Positions 7,716 through 16,701 of a DNA stretch of 64,000 nt are shown here, in pieces. The stretch is taken from the NCBI RefSeq assembly GCF_002896875.1, contig NZ_CP023278.1, forward strand, positions 124,001 to 188,000, in the 5' to 3' direction. Position numbers and translations under genes: made by a program. The notes under the pieces were generated by a model. That model saw only the letters and a program-made list of their open reading frames with translations, was not told the origin of the DNA and did no database searches. The DNA is from Nostoc sp. CENA543. GTDB taxonomy: Bacteria > Cyanobacteriota > Cyanobacteriia > Cyanobacteriales > Nostocaceae. How positions within the stretch are numbered: position 1 is the first letter of the stretch; every line of letters begins with the position of its first letter.

Positions 7716-9263
7716 TTAGAAGGTAAATGTTGTCCGAAATGTGCCAACGTAAATGTTGTTATTACTATTATTATGTTCTGGATTTGTGATAACAAATAAT
7801 CCTGGAGTGATTGCCACGTTATCTGTGATTTGCCAATGATAAAAACCTTCGAGATGTAAAGATGTAGCTTTATCTTCAAAGGCTTTACCGAAACTATTAT
7901 GAGTTACTTTCGGCGGTTGACCAAGCACAAATCCGGCAAAACTTCCTTCTTTTCCTATATCTCTAAGAGTTAGAAGTAACGCCCATGTGGAGATAGTCGC
8001 ATTGGGAGTTGTCGGTAAATCTTTAGCTGTGGCATTAATCACACCAACTCGCCCACCGAGACTGATAGTTGGGTTAATTTGCCAAGCTGCTTCTGCACCA
8101 AAGGAATGAGCTATAATTGCATCCGCCTGATCATCAAAAGGATTGTTAGTTAATTCGCTGCCAGTTCCAGTCTTTACATTATTGTAAGAATGGATGTAGG
8201 TAAGACTAAGTGATGTGTTTTTGGTAGGTTCGAGGGTGAGTTGAGCGATCGCGCCATAAGGACTAGCAAAAACTCCCGTCTCTGGATTAGCTGCATTATT
8301 AGTGACATATCCCAATGATAAATTCACGGAGTCACTTAAATGATGAGAAATACCCACACCCGCACCACCACCTTGACGGCGAATCGGATTTTCTCGTCCA
8401 AAGGTAGAAATTGAACCGTCTCCGCTACCGCTAAATAGAGGGTTAACACTAGGGACAAAATCACCTAAACCTCCTCCTAGTGCGTAAAAAGTGAGGCGGG
8501 TTTGTTTGCTGAGGGTGAATTTATAATCTATCTCATCGATTTCCAACTCATTATCATCGTCACCATCAAATCCCAAATTAGCCATTTTAGTATCGGTAAA
8601 ATCTGCTAATTCTGGTGTGTTGCGTCCTTGGAGGCGGATTTGTAGTTTGTCTTTACCTGTAAAACTAGTTTCTAAACTAAGACGAACGCGATCGCTTAAT
8701 ACTAAATTCTCATTGATTGGTTTGGTTTTACTGTTGGCTTTCCTTCCACCAGCAATTCCAGTCACAGCAAAGATAATCTCTCCCTCTAACTCAACTTGGG
8801 GTGAAAATTGTTGTGCTTGTAAAGTAGCCACCTTGTTGTCTAGGAGAGTAACACGATTTCTAAACGTTAACAATTCTGCGGCAAATTCTGATTTTAATGT
8901 TTGAATTGCACTTAATGTTTCTCTGTCAATTGTCGTGATTTTTTCCTGATTGATTAGCTCATTTATTTGCATGATGCAAGCATTGAGTTTGGCAGCAAAT
9001 TCATATCTAGTCAGCGTTTGATTGTTTGTATCGATATCATGACTAGCACAATTATATTGTTCAATTAATGATTGCAGTGTTTGCAATTTCCAACTTTTTG
9101 CATTCACATCAGACAATTGATCAACTGCTGTGATGTTGTTTAATGGATTATTATTGCTTACAGATGGGATAGTTTTTGCACTTGCTTTAGTCGCGCTCAA
9201 AGTGAGTAAAACCATCCAAACAATCAAGTGAATTTTTCGCACGATAATTGAACCTATCAACAC
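7716..9263 (-). CDS. OprB-like / iron-uptake porin with SLH-type N-terminus
   Basis: The 515-residue product fits the cyanobacterial outer-membrane porin family. It has an N-terminal signal peptide (hydrophobic IHLIVWMVLLTLSATKASA), an SLH-like region that anchors to peptidoglycan (DVNAKSWKLQTLQSLIEQY, TRYEFAAKLNACIMQINELI), a coiled-coil spacer (EFAAELLTFRNRVTLLDNKV) and a long carbohydrate-selective porin barrel starting near VELEGEIIFAVTG and ending with an aromatic residue (TFTF), as beta-barrel proteins do. It should allow passage of small solutes or iron across the outer membrane. It is monocistronic, and the tandem repeat follows directly after its stop. Confidence 0.87.
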   Translation of the reverse strand: MLIGSIIVRKIHLIVWMVLLTLSATKASAKTIPSVSNNNPLNNITAVDQLSDVNAKSWKLQTLQSLIEQYNCASHDIDTNNQTLTRYEFAAKLNACIMQINELINQEKITTIDRETLSAIQTLKSEFAAELLTFRNRVTLLDNKVATLQAQQFSPQVELEGEIIFAVTGIAGGRKANSKTKPINENLVLSDRVRLSLETSFTGKDKLQIRLQGRNTPELADFTDTKMANLGFDGDDDNELEIDEIDYKFTLSKQTRLTFYALGGGLGDFVPSVNPLFSGSGDGSISTFGRENPIRRQGGGAGVGISHHLSDSVNLSLGYVTNNAANPETGVFASPYGAIAQLTLEPTKNTSLSLTYIHSYNNVKTGTGSELTNNPFDDQADAIIAHSFGAEAAWQINPTISLGGRVGVINATAKDLPTTPNATISTWALLLTLRDIGKEGSFAGFVLGQPPKVTHNSFGKAFEDKATSLHLEGFYHWQITDNVAITPGLFVITNPEHNNSNNNIYVGTFRTTFTF

Positions 9264-9317
9264 TATTCCCTGAAAACAATCAACTAGAATATCAAAATCT
9301 ATAATTACAAATGCGAA

Positions 9318-10298
9318 CTATAAATCACTAATTATCTTGAGGCGTTGTTCGCATAAATTTAATAATACTTCAGTAAAAGGAAGACGTTCTGGGAATTGGC
9401 TACTGATATAAATATGTCTGACTAAAGTGAGAGTGATGTAGTCTTGAATTGCGGGTAAAAATTCCTTGCCTGCTAGTTGTAAAAATCTTGTAATGAGAGC
9501 ATTTTCATAATTTTGCAACACTTGGAAGTTACCAAAGGTACGCAGACTATATTCTTGAATATGAGCGATGAAATTACCAATATCAAGTGCTGGATTACCT
9601 GCACAATATAAATCCAAGTCAAGGAGATATAAACGAGAATTATTAACAATCACTTGATCAGGATAAAAATCACGATGAATACCACAACGTTTTGCCTCTG
9701 GTGTGTTTGCCCCTAAATTATCGCTAGCCGCTAATATCCGTTCTAAACGAGTTTGCCATTGTGGATATTGTTGCATGACCAATGGAATACGCTCATGCAA
9801 AATTCGCAGTTCATCAGACATAGTATGAGAACGACGGGGAGGAATATTAGCTTGGTGCAACTTATGAGCAGCTTCAGCAATAAGTTGAGCCGGAAAAATA
9901 CCGTTATTTCTTGAGAGGAATTGAGTAGAAATTTCCCCCTCAACCTGACGCTGTAACCACATTTGCCATTCAGGAATTATCCCCACAGGTTCAGGTACAG
10001 AAATTCCATCAGAACTATCATCACCAAATCCCGATTCCCACAGAGACTTCTGCAACTCATAACTATAAAAATCCGTCCCCTTAGCTCGCACCTTCCCAAT
10101 TAATCTAATCACTTCCCCAACATCATTAATCAACACATACTCAATCAAACAACGCCGCCCCAACTTATGACGAATCACCCGCACATTCTGCACACGACAA
10201 TTTTTAGCGATCGCCAAACACTCTCTAAAACACTCCTCCACCCGCACCCGATCCAGCGCATCCCCCAAAAAACCCATCTTCTCATCACAAAAACCCAT
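9318..10298 (-). CDS. APH-like phosphotransferase
   Basis: The 326-residue protein belongs to the aminoglycoside phosphotransferase/choline kinase-like fold. The catalytic loop reads CGIHRDFYPDQV (Brenner-type HxDxxxxN with Gln where Asn is usual) and the metal-binding loop is YLLDLDLYCAGNPALDIGNF, whose DLD..GNPALDIG pattern is typical. The N-terminal half carries the nucleotide-lobe remnant. It lies downstream of the ABC exporter and glycosyltransferases on the same strand, separated by a TIR element, so it may phosphorylate a sugar or lipid intermediate of that cassette. Met8 (MGFLGDAL) is a possible later start. Confidence 0.75.
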   Translation of the reverse strand: MGFCDEKMGFLGDALDRVRVEECFRECLAIAKNCRVQNVRVIRHKLGRRCLIEYVLINDVGEVIRLIGKVRAKGTDFYSYELQKSLWESGFGDDSSDGISVPEPVGIIPEWQMWLQRQVEGEISTQFLSRNNGIFPAQLIAEAAHKLHQANIPPRRSHTMSDELRILHERIPLVMQQYPQWQTRLERILAASDNLGANTPEAKRCGIHRDFYPDQVIVNNSRLYLLDLDLYCAGNPALDIGNFIAHIQEYSLRTFGNFQVLQNYENALITRFLQLAGKEFLPAIQDYITLTLVRHIYISSQFPERLPFTEVLLNLCEQRLKIISDL

Positions 10299-10348
10299 AC
10301 TCCGCGTACCTTTGCGCCCCTTTGCGTTAAAAAATTCTTATCTCTCTA

Positions 10349-10459
10349 AGGGACTTCCAGAAAATAAACTATCCAAATTTATATTCTTCAAAACAACTGT
10401 CTTGCCCCCTGCCCCCTTGCCATCAAAGTGATAGTATATTTTTTTAATTGGAAGTCCCT
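10349..10459 (-). repeat. TIR element copy B (GGGACTTCCA family)
   Basis: Perfect 10-bp ends AGGGACTTCC (10349-10358) and GGAAGTCCCT (10450-10459) enclose AGAAAATAAACTATCCAA, a CCCCCTGCCCCC core and GTGATAGTATATTTTTTTAA. It ends 3 bp before the TAG stop of the ABC exporter gene, that is, directly on its 3' side. Confidence 0.85.
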
Positions 10460-10462
10460 AAC

Positions 10463-12247
10463 CTAAACCCTCAAAGAAGCCTGCACCTCATACAAAGCCG
10501 CATACCGCCCATTTTTGTGCATCAACTCCCGATGAGAACCCTGTTCAACAACCCGCCCATGTTCCAGATAGACAATCACATCTGCACGAGTAGCAAAATC
10601 CAGATCATGAGTAATCACAAAAGTTGTCTTATTCCGTGACAAACGTTGTAGCGCATCAATCACAGCCTTCTCATTTACCTTATCTAGCCCCGTAGTCGGC
10701 TCATCTAAAATCAGAATAGGAGCTTGACGAATAGCAGCACGAGCGATCGCAATTCGTTGTCGTTGTCCCCCCGAAAGCGTCGCCCCTCTTTCCCCCACCA
10801 GGGTATCGTATCCTTGGGGTAAAGCTTGGATAAAATCATGAGCATGAGCCAAACGCGCCGCCGCTTCGATTTCCGCATCAGACACCCCAGCCACCCCGTA
10901 AGCAATGTTTTCGCGGATACTGGCAGCAAATAACAGACTATCTTGCAAAACTACACTAATTTGGGGACGTAATGAAGCCAATGTATATTCTCGAATATCC
11001 CACCCATCAATCATGATGCGCCCAGAGGTAGGCTCATACAGCCGTAATAAAAGACTGACTAACGTAGATTTTCCACCGCCAGAAGTCCCGACAATTGCGA
11101 CTTTTTGTCCTGGTGCAATATCTAAATTAATATCTTGCAGTATCCCTTGTCCTGATTCATAACCAAAGTGGACATGATCAAAACGGATTGCTCCTCGGAA
11201 AATCGGCGCAGGGATAGCATTTGGTAAATCCCGTATCTCTGGTTGTTGATTTAATACATCTAAAATACGTTCGCTAGAAGCCGCAGCTTTAGCAAGCCTT
11301 CCGGTGTACTTAGCGAAGTTCTGCACCGGCTTAAAGGCGTTCTTCAGGTAGGTAAGGAATATGAGTACATCCCCAGGGGTTAAGGCATCTCTTAGAGCCA
11401 GCCAAGAGCCGTACCATAAAACGATCGCAGTTCCCAAGGCAATTACCCCGTCTACAGTACGTTCCAAGTGAGCCGCTAGGCGTTGAGTTTTGACACTTTC
11501 TTGAAGACTGCGGTGATTTAATTGAGCAAACACCTGTGCAAAAGCATCCTGTAGAGACAAAGCTTTGACTAACTTAATGGCTGCAATTGATTCCGCAGCC
11601 GTCGCCGCCACAGCCCCTTCCTGTTGACGTTGCTTGAGTGAGGAGTCTTTAATGCGTCGGCTGAGTCGGTTTGTTACGAGCCAAAATAACGGGAGTGTGA
11701 TCAATGACAGGAAAGTTAGGCTAAGATTCATCCAAAACATTACCCCAATCATCCCCACAAGAGAAAGAATGCTGACTAATAGGGGTAATGCTGCCGTAAT
11801 CATAATTTCTTGGAGACGGCTAGCATCACTACTAACACGGATAATTAAATCACCGCTACGGGCTTTGGTGTGGTAAGCCAAAGATAAATCTTGGAGGTGA
11901 CAGTATAAACGATTACGAACTTTTGCCATGACTCGGCTACTGACTGTAGCGAGTCCCACGGTACTACCATAGGCGGCAAAGGCGCGTAAGCCCGTAATTA
12001 TTAAGACAGCAACGGCGGAGAATGTCAGTAATGTGATAGGTTCGAGACGCGCAATTACAGGTAGAGTATTTAACTTATCACCGCGCAGGAGAACATAATC
12101 AAAGACAAACTTTAAAGGCCAAGGTTCTAACACCCGCAAGCCCACATCCGCAACTAAAGCGATCGCAGAAAGCAAAAGTAGTCCATAATGGGGACGAATA
12201 TCACGCCAGAAATAAACCAACACTCCCCACAAACTTGCTTTTGGCAT
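10463..12247 (-). CDS. MsbA-like ABC exporter (TM-NBD half-transporter)
   Basis: The 594-residue half-transporter has an N-terminal type-I exporter membrane domain with about six helices (LLLLSAIALVADVGLRVL, TFSAVAVLIITGLRAFAAY and others) and a C-terminal nucleotide-binding domain. Visible motifs are Walker A GTSGGGKST, the ABC signature LSGGQRQRIAIARA, Walker B ILILDEPTTGLD and the switch His in VITHD. Homodimers of this type flip lipids, lipid-linked sugars or peptides. The ATG directly abuts the stop of the upstream glycosyltransferase (TAA then ATG), so the two are translationally coupled. Export of a glycolipid or glycan precursor is the likely role. Confidence 0.88.
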   Translation of the reverse strand: MPKASLWGVLVYFWRDIRPHYGLLLLSAIALVADVGLRVLEPWPLKFVFDYVLLRGDKLNTLPVIARLEPITLLTFSAVAVLIITGLRAFAAYGSTVGLATVSSRVMAKVRNRLYCHLQDLSLAYHTKARSGDLIIRVSSDASRLQEIMITAALPLLVSILSLVGMIGVMFWMNLSLTFLSLITLPLFWLVTNRLSRRIKDSSLKQRQQEGAVAATAAESIAAIKLVKALSLQDAFAQVFAQLNHRSLQESVKTQRLAAHLERTVDGVIALGTAIVLWYGSWLALRDALTPGDVLIFLTYLKNAFKPVQNFAKYTGRLAKAAASSERILDVLNQQPEIRDLPNAIPAPIFRGAIRFDHVHFGYESGQGILQDINLDIAPGQKVAIVGTSGGGKSTLVSLLLRLYEPTSGRIMIDGWDIREYTLASLRPQISVVLQDSLLFAASIRENIAYGVAGVSDAEIEAAARLAHAHDFIQALPQGYDTLVGERGATLSGGQRQRIAIARAAIRQAPILILDEPTTGLDKVNEKAVIDALQRLSRNKTTFVITHDLDFATRADVIVYLEHGRVVEQGSHRELMHKNGRYAALYEVQASLRV

Positions 12248-13417
12248 TTAGGGTTTCACCTCCATGAGTAATGGAGAATCTAAACCAGCTATTTCGATAA
12301 TTTGGTGAGCGATCGCATCCCAAGTATGATGAGTAATGACCGTGTTTCGTGCAGCTTTTCCTAAATTATGCCGGAGATGAGGCGATCGCCATAATATTTC
12401 TAATGTCTCAGCTACAGCGATCGCATCACCAGGAGGGCAGAGCATACCATTCACCCCATGCTCAATTAAATCAGTTAATTGTCCAATCTGACTAACAACC
12501 ACAGGTAAACCAGCCGCCATATATTCATACACCTTCAACGGCGAGAAATAAAAATCTGATTGGGCGGCGTAGGGTGCGACAGCCACAGTCATTGCGGCTA
12601 ATAATTGCGGTACTGCTTCAGGATTTACCGCACCTGTGAATTGAGTGTGAGTATCTAATCCCCGTGCAGCTAATTCCGCCTCTAGATTTTCCCGTTCCGG
12701 GCCATCACCCACAATTAACAACTTAGCCTGGGGAACACGTTGATGTAGTAAACTAAAAGCCTCCGTCAGAATGGGCAATCCATGCCAAGGCTTTAAACTC
12801 CCGACAAATCCCACCGTAAAATCATCTGATTGACTTACCGCAGCCAGACTAGAAAACCGACGAGGATTGACACCATTAGGGATGACATAAATTTTGCTCT
12901 CATCCACATAATTCATCAAGTAACTTTTCACCGCCTCAGAAACCGCAATCAAAGCGGTAGCAGCAGAAAACACCCGACGCGCCACCGCTTCCGCCCCATC
13001 TCGATCAATCAAACCCCGATGCTGTGCCTGTTCTAAAATTAAAGGTGAATTTACCTCCAACAACCCAGGAACACCCATATCCTGAGCCAATTCCATCGCC
13101 CCATAACTCCAGAGAGAATAACGCTCATAAACCAAATCAAAAGGTGCAGACTTCTCCAAACTTAAACGTAAATCAGGATTCATCCCCAAAGCCACCTGCT
13201 CACGCATCCCCCGTTCCAACTTAGGAACAGGTGGAAGTTGATGCACCACCACATCACTCAAATCCGTCGGTAACTTTCCCCCCAACCGAGTAGCAAACAA
13301 ATCCACCCGTACACCTTGCCCCTTTAAACCCCGCATCACCTCCTGCACATGAATAGAACAACCCTTCTGCCCAAAAACAGGAATCCCCGCATCAGCACAA
13401 ACATAAGCAACTCTCAC
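12248..13417 (-). CDS. GT4-type glycosyltransferase
   Basis: The 389-residue GT-B enzyme begins with the nucleotide-sugar transferase start VAYVCADAGIPVFGQKGCSIHVQEV. It has the family-4 C-terminal donor site FTVGFVGSLKPWHGLPILTEA, LLIVGDGPERENLE and the ExFxPLKxxEYMAAGLPVV-like loop (SPLKVYEYMAAGLPVVVS). The start is GTG at 13417, supported by a strong AAAGGAGG at 13424-13431 that lies inside the end of the preceding gene. It is coupled at both ends: its start is 2 bp from the upstream stop and its stop abuts the ABC exporter start. The acceptor is unknown. Confidence 0.87.
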   Translation of the reverse strand: MRVAYVCADAGIPVFGQKGCSIHVQEVMRGLKGQGVRVDLFATRLGGKLPTDLSDVVVHQLPPVPKLERGMREQVALGMNPDLRLSLEKSAPFDLVYERYSLWSYGAMELAQDMGVPGLLEVNSPLILEQAQHRGLIDRDGAEAVARRVFSAATALIAVSEAVKSYLMNYVDESKIYVIPNGVNPRRFSSLAAVSQSDDFTVGFVGSLKPWHGLPILTEAFSLLHQRVPQAKLLIVGDGPERENLEAELAARGLDTHTQFTGAVNPEAVPQLLAAMTVAVAPYAAQSDFYFSPLKVYEYMAAGLPVVVSQIGQLTDLIEHGVNGMLCPPGDAIAVAETLEILWRSPHLRHNLGKAARNTVITHHTWDAIAHQIIEIAGLDSPLLMEVKP

Positions 13418-13419
13418 CC

Positions 13420-14673
13420 TTACTCCTCCTTTGCGCCTTTGCGCCTCTGCGTGAGAAATAACTCCCTCAAAACTTCCGTATTACGACAAATATCAAACTC
13501 CGACTCAATCAACCTCCGAGCCTGAGTAGACAACCTCACCCGCAAAGCCGCATCCTTAAGAAGTTGCCCAAGAGCATTAGCCAACTCCTCCGCATCATAT
13601 TGCCCTACAATCAAACCAGTCTCCCCATCCCGCACTACTTCAGGGATACCCGTCACCACCGTACTTACACAGGGAGTCCCCAAAGCCATCGCCTCCAGTA
13701 AAACCGTAGGTAAACCATCCCGATTACCATCTTTACCAATCACATAAGGAGCAGCAAACACAGCAGCTTCCCGTATTAATTGAAACACCTCATTTTGCGG
13801 ACGCGCACCGACAATTTGCACACAAGATTGCAATCCTAAATCTTGAATTTGCTGATGCAGAGTTGATTCTAAACCCCCAGTACCAACAATTTGACACTGA
13901 AACTGATAATTTCTCTGTTGAAGAACTGCACAAGCATCAATTAAAACAGATAAACCTTTCTTCTCAATTAACCGACTAACAGAGAGAATTAACGGTGGAC
14001 GTTCAGCTGGAGAAGAATATTGTAACTGTCGCAAGTCTAAACCATTATATATACGTTGAACTTGATTTGCAGGCAAACTATACGCCTTTTGCAGATATTT
14101 GAGATTATAGTCACTGACAGTCACCACCCTAGACGCATCCTTGAGCTTACGCTGCATATCCTCAAATTCCACACTTTCATGAAAGATATCTTTAGCATGA
14201 GCCGTGAAAGTATAGGGAACACCTGCAAAGTGAGATGCTAGACGAGCTACACTAGTGGCGACAGTGCCGAAATGAGCGTGTAAATGGGTGATATCTTTAA
14301 GCTTGACTTCTCGTGCTAACCAAGCAGCTTGGTAAACAGTGCTAGCTTTTTCCCCTTGAGCAAATGCCAATTTTGACCAAAAATCAGGTATAACTTGACT
14401 AGCTTCCTGTAATTCCGCCCAAAAATAACTAGCGGCTGTAGGTGCAAGACTATTAAGGGATTTACTAACTCTACCTTGAATTGGCTTACGAATGTAAGTA
14501 ACAGGCGCACGCACTTGAGAAATAATATTTTGAAAATGCGTATCAGCAGGCGGCCTCAAGGCGAAAATTTTGATATCTAACCCAGCCGCTTCATGAGCCA
14601 AAATTTCATTGACAACAAAAGTTTCAGAATAACGAGGATAACGTTTAAGAACATAAGCGACAGACATGGACAT
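13420..14673 (-). CDS. GT4-type glycosyltransferase (colanic-acid WcaL-like)
   Basis: The GT-B enzyme has the N-terminal YVLKRYPRYSETFVVNEILA typical of the WcaL/exopolysaccharide group, a HLHAHFGTVATSVARLAS segment, and a GT4 donor site (PPLILSVSRLIEKKGLSVLI, VQIVGARPQ, GTPCVSTVVTGIPEVV). The N-terminal ten residues of the longest frame do not look family-like, so I start at the MSMSVAY methionine (14673). The last ~12 residues (TQRRKGAKEE) are coded by a dispersed GCAAAGGCGCAAAGG-type repeat, so the C-terminus was probably captured from intergenic DNA. It heads the coupled GT-GT-ABC set. Confidence 0.85.
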   Translation of the reverse strand: MSMSVAYVLKRYPRYSETFVVNEILAHEAAGLDIKIFALRPPADTHFQNIISQVRAPVTYIRKPIQGRVSKSLNSLAPTAASYFWAELQEASQVIPDFWSKLAFAQGEKASTVYQAAWLAREVKLKDITHLHAHFGTVATSVARLASHFAGVPYTFTAHAKDIFHESVEFEDMQRKLKDASRVVTVSDYNLKYLQKAYSLPANQVQRIYNGLDLRQLQYSSPAERPPLILSVSRLIEKKGLSVLIDACAVLQQRNYQFQCQIVGTGGLESTLHQQIQDLGLQSCVQIVGARPQNEVFQLIREAAVFAAPYVIGKDGNRDGLPTVLLEAMALGTPCVSTVVTGIPEVVRDGETGLIVGQYDAEELANALGQLLKDAALRVRLSTQARRLIESEFDICRNTEVLRELFLTQRRKGAKEE

Positions 14674-14715
14674 TATTCTTGTCAGAAGGGTATAGGGGTA
14701 TAGCAAAGTTACTTA

Positions 14716-14812
14716 TTTGCGTTCTTCTTTGCGTCTTTGCGCCTACTCTGCGAGAACGCCTGGCGGCGAATGCGCGAAACAAAAAAATATTTATGCAACA
14801 AGTCTAATAACT
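14716..14812. repeat. Dispersed TTTGCG repeat with ATGCAACAAGTCTA end
   Basis: This gap between two glycosyltransferase genes holds GCGTTCTTCTTTGCGTCTTT, a GC-rich AGAACGCCTGGCGGCGAATGC stretch and the end ATGCAACAAGTCTA. The same order of pieces occurs at 31485-31678, where both inverted ends are kept. This copy lacks a recognisable left end. Confidence 0.6.
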
Positions 14813-14814
14813 AT

Positions 14815-16107
14815 TCAAGAAGCTTTTGCTTGTGGCGGTTCTTGATGAGAAGATATGAGAATTTCATTGATCAATTGAGGAATACGAGTTAGTCCTTTGA
14901 GATCAACGAATTTACGGACTGGTGGTGGTTCAATGTCAAGCTGTAACCAGTTGGTTAATGCAGCCGGTGTTAAATTATCGGGGTGTAGGAAATCAATTAA
15001 GCCTAGTGAGTTTAATTTTTCCGCCCGAATTAATTGTTCTTTGCGGGGTTTAACGCGGGGTAGAATAAGCGATCGCTTACCAAATGACAACAATTCACAA
15101 GTCGTATTGTAACCACCCATTGCAATCACGCGTTCGGCTTGATTGATTAATAATGTTGGTTCTACTAAATATTCCAATATGCGTAAGTTTTGACGCTCTG
15201 CTGCGTAATTTTGCAGCTTTTGCCGTATTGCTCGCGGCATAAACGGCCCTGTTAAGATCATACCGTTCATCCCTGGTGGTAATTCAGCATGAGCAAAGGT
15301 TTCTGCTAACTTTGCGCCGTCTTGTCCACCACCGACTAAGCATAATACCAATCTTTCAGAAGGCAAATTGAGTGATTTAAATGCTTGTACACTGTCTAAA
15401 TCGAGATGTTTCAGGCGGTGGCGTTGGTCTAGATAGCCAATGTAGCGGAACTTGGCGATAGTTTTGGGTTGGAAGCGATATTCTTTGGTTAAATCATAAA
15501 TATTGCGATCGCCATACACCCAAACCTGATCATAATAGTTTTGAATTGCGTCTTCATTACCTGCCCGCTTCCAATCTCGACGCACAGCCGCAGGTTCATC
15601 TAAAATATCCCGTAAACCTAGAATACTATGGGTCTTGCCTTGATTACGTAAATATTCTAAGGTGGGGTCTAATTCTCTGACTGCGCCACGTGGCACATTA
15701 TCTACAATCAAAATATCAGGTTTAAAGGTTTTGATAGTAGTCAGGATGACTTGCGATCGTAGGGTAATAATTTCCTGCAATGATAAATCTAATCTTCTGG
15801 CCTGATATTGCCCTTCAACATTTTTATGCAAAGCCGGAAGAGTCAAATAATCTACCCCTGGAGGCTTGGGTACATTACTCGCATCTTGAATACCACTAAT
15901 CATTAAGATATCTGTTTGCAGGGGTGAAGCTCCTAAAGTTTGAGCAATCAATAAATTACGACGTTTGTGTCCTAACCCCATTGTGTCGTGGGAATATAAA
16001 GCAATGCGCCACTTACGTGTATGAATAGATAAATTATTATTCTGTGCAAACACGACACTAGCCGATGTTCTGGTTGTTTCTCCAGATTGGGGTAAAAAGT
16101 TGTTCAT
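14815..16107 (-). CDS. Predicted glycosyltransferase (MurG-like, COG4671 type)
   Basis: The ~430-residue protein opens its fold with WRIALYSHDTMGLGHKRRNLL, the GHxxR-type N-terminal motif of MurG-like enzymes. It continues with KPDILIVDNVPRGAVREL, LCLVGGGQDGAKLAETFA (donor-site glycine loop) and VIAMGGYNTTCELLSFGKRSLILPR, the conserved GGYNTxxE loop for the sugar nucleotide. The longest frame would begin with TTG at 16155; ATG 16107 (MNNFLPQ) is more credible. It may be the first gene of the leftward glycan cassette. A glycan or glycolipid acceptor is inferred, not visible. Confidence 0.82.
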   Translation of the reverse strand: MNNFLPQSGETTRTSASVVFAQNNNLSIHTRKWRIALYSHDTMGLGHKRRNLLIAQTLGASPLQTDILMISGIQDASNVPKPPGVDYLTLPALHKNVEGQYQARRLDLSLQEIITLRSQVILTTIKTFKPDILIVDNVPRGAVRELDPTLEYLRNQGKTHSILGLRDILDEPAAVRRDWKRAGNEDAIQNYYDQVWVYGDRNIYDLTKEYRFQPKTIAKFRYIGYLDQRHRLKHLDLDSVQAFKSLNLPSERLVLCLVGGGQDGAKLAETFAHAELPPGMNGMILTGPFMPRAIRQKLQNYAAERQNLRILEYLVEPTLLINQAERVIAMGGYNTTCELLSFGKRSLILPRVKPRKEQLIRAEKLNSLGLIDFLHPDNLTPAALTNWLQLDIEPPPVRKFVDLKGLTRIPQLINEILISSHQEPPQAKAS

Positions 16108-16701
16108 AAGAACACACCAAATTGAGGGAGTTGAGAAAATTTTAAATTTTGACAATTAGCCAACAAACAGAAATGTTGAAATCCTTACGTCAATTACCGT
16201 ATTGTTTAATCTTTTAAATAAGTCCCGCATACTTGTTACGCTATTATCCAAGGGATAAGCCAACCAACACTAAACATAAAGACGGCTGTTCAAAACTGGA
16301 TAATCATTTGTTGGCAACAGTTTGAGAATGTCTTTAACAATCTTGGGGAATGAATTTATAATCATTATCAATCGATTTGTTTTAATCATTAGCCCAAAAT
16401 TTAACATAATTTTGGGCTATTTTTATCACGGATTTCTTAACATTCAACACTTCTGATATTGGTTTATTTGCATTTTGCTCTATTTAATTTTACTAATCTT
16501 AGTAGATTTACTCTGCTCCTAAATCACGATGTGGTTGTTACGGATTATTAATTATTTTTCGCTGAAACTTAGTTTAATCAAAGCTTTATGAGAATATAAT
16601 TAAGGAAGCGTGAGAACCTTCTCATAAAACTGGCATCAAAATGTGAGATGCCACTGTTGTAGTACATAAAGAAATGGCGATAAGTCCTGCTTTGAACTAA
16701 A
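16108..16701. other. AT-rich intergenic region with an orphan hairpin
   Basis: No coding frame is credible. It should hold the promoter of the leftward glycan cassette. It also holds a rho-independent terminator for the plus strand (16391-16418) with no plus-strand gene before it. The stretch 16600-16701 is the pre-insertion sequence next to the IS. Confidence 0.5.
16391..16418 (+). terminator. Orphan rho-independent terminator
   Basis: AGCCCAAAATT (16391-16401) pairs perfectly over 11 bp with AATTTTGGGCT (16408-16418) around a 6-nt loop, followed by ATTTTTAT. The T-run is only on the plus strand. No plus-strand gene precedes it in the ~280 bp before, so it may end a small RNA. Confidence 0.65.
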
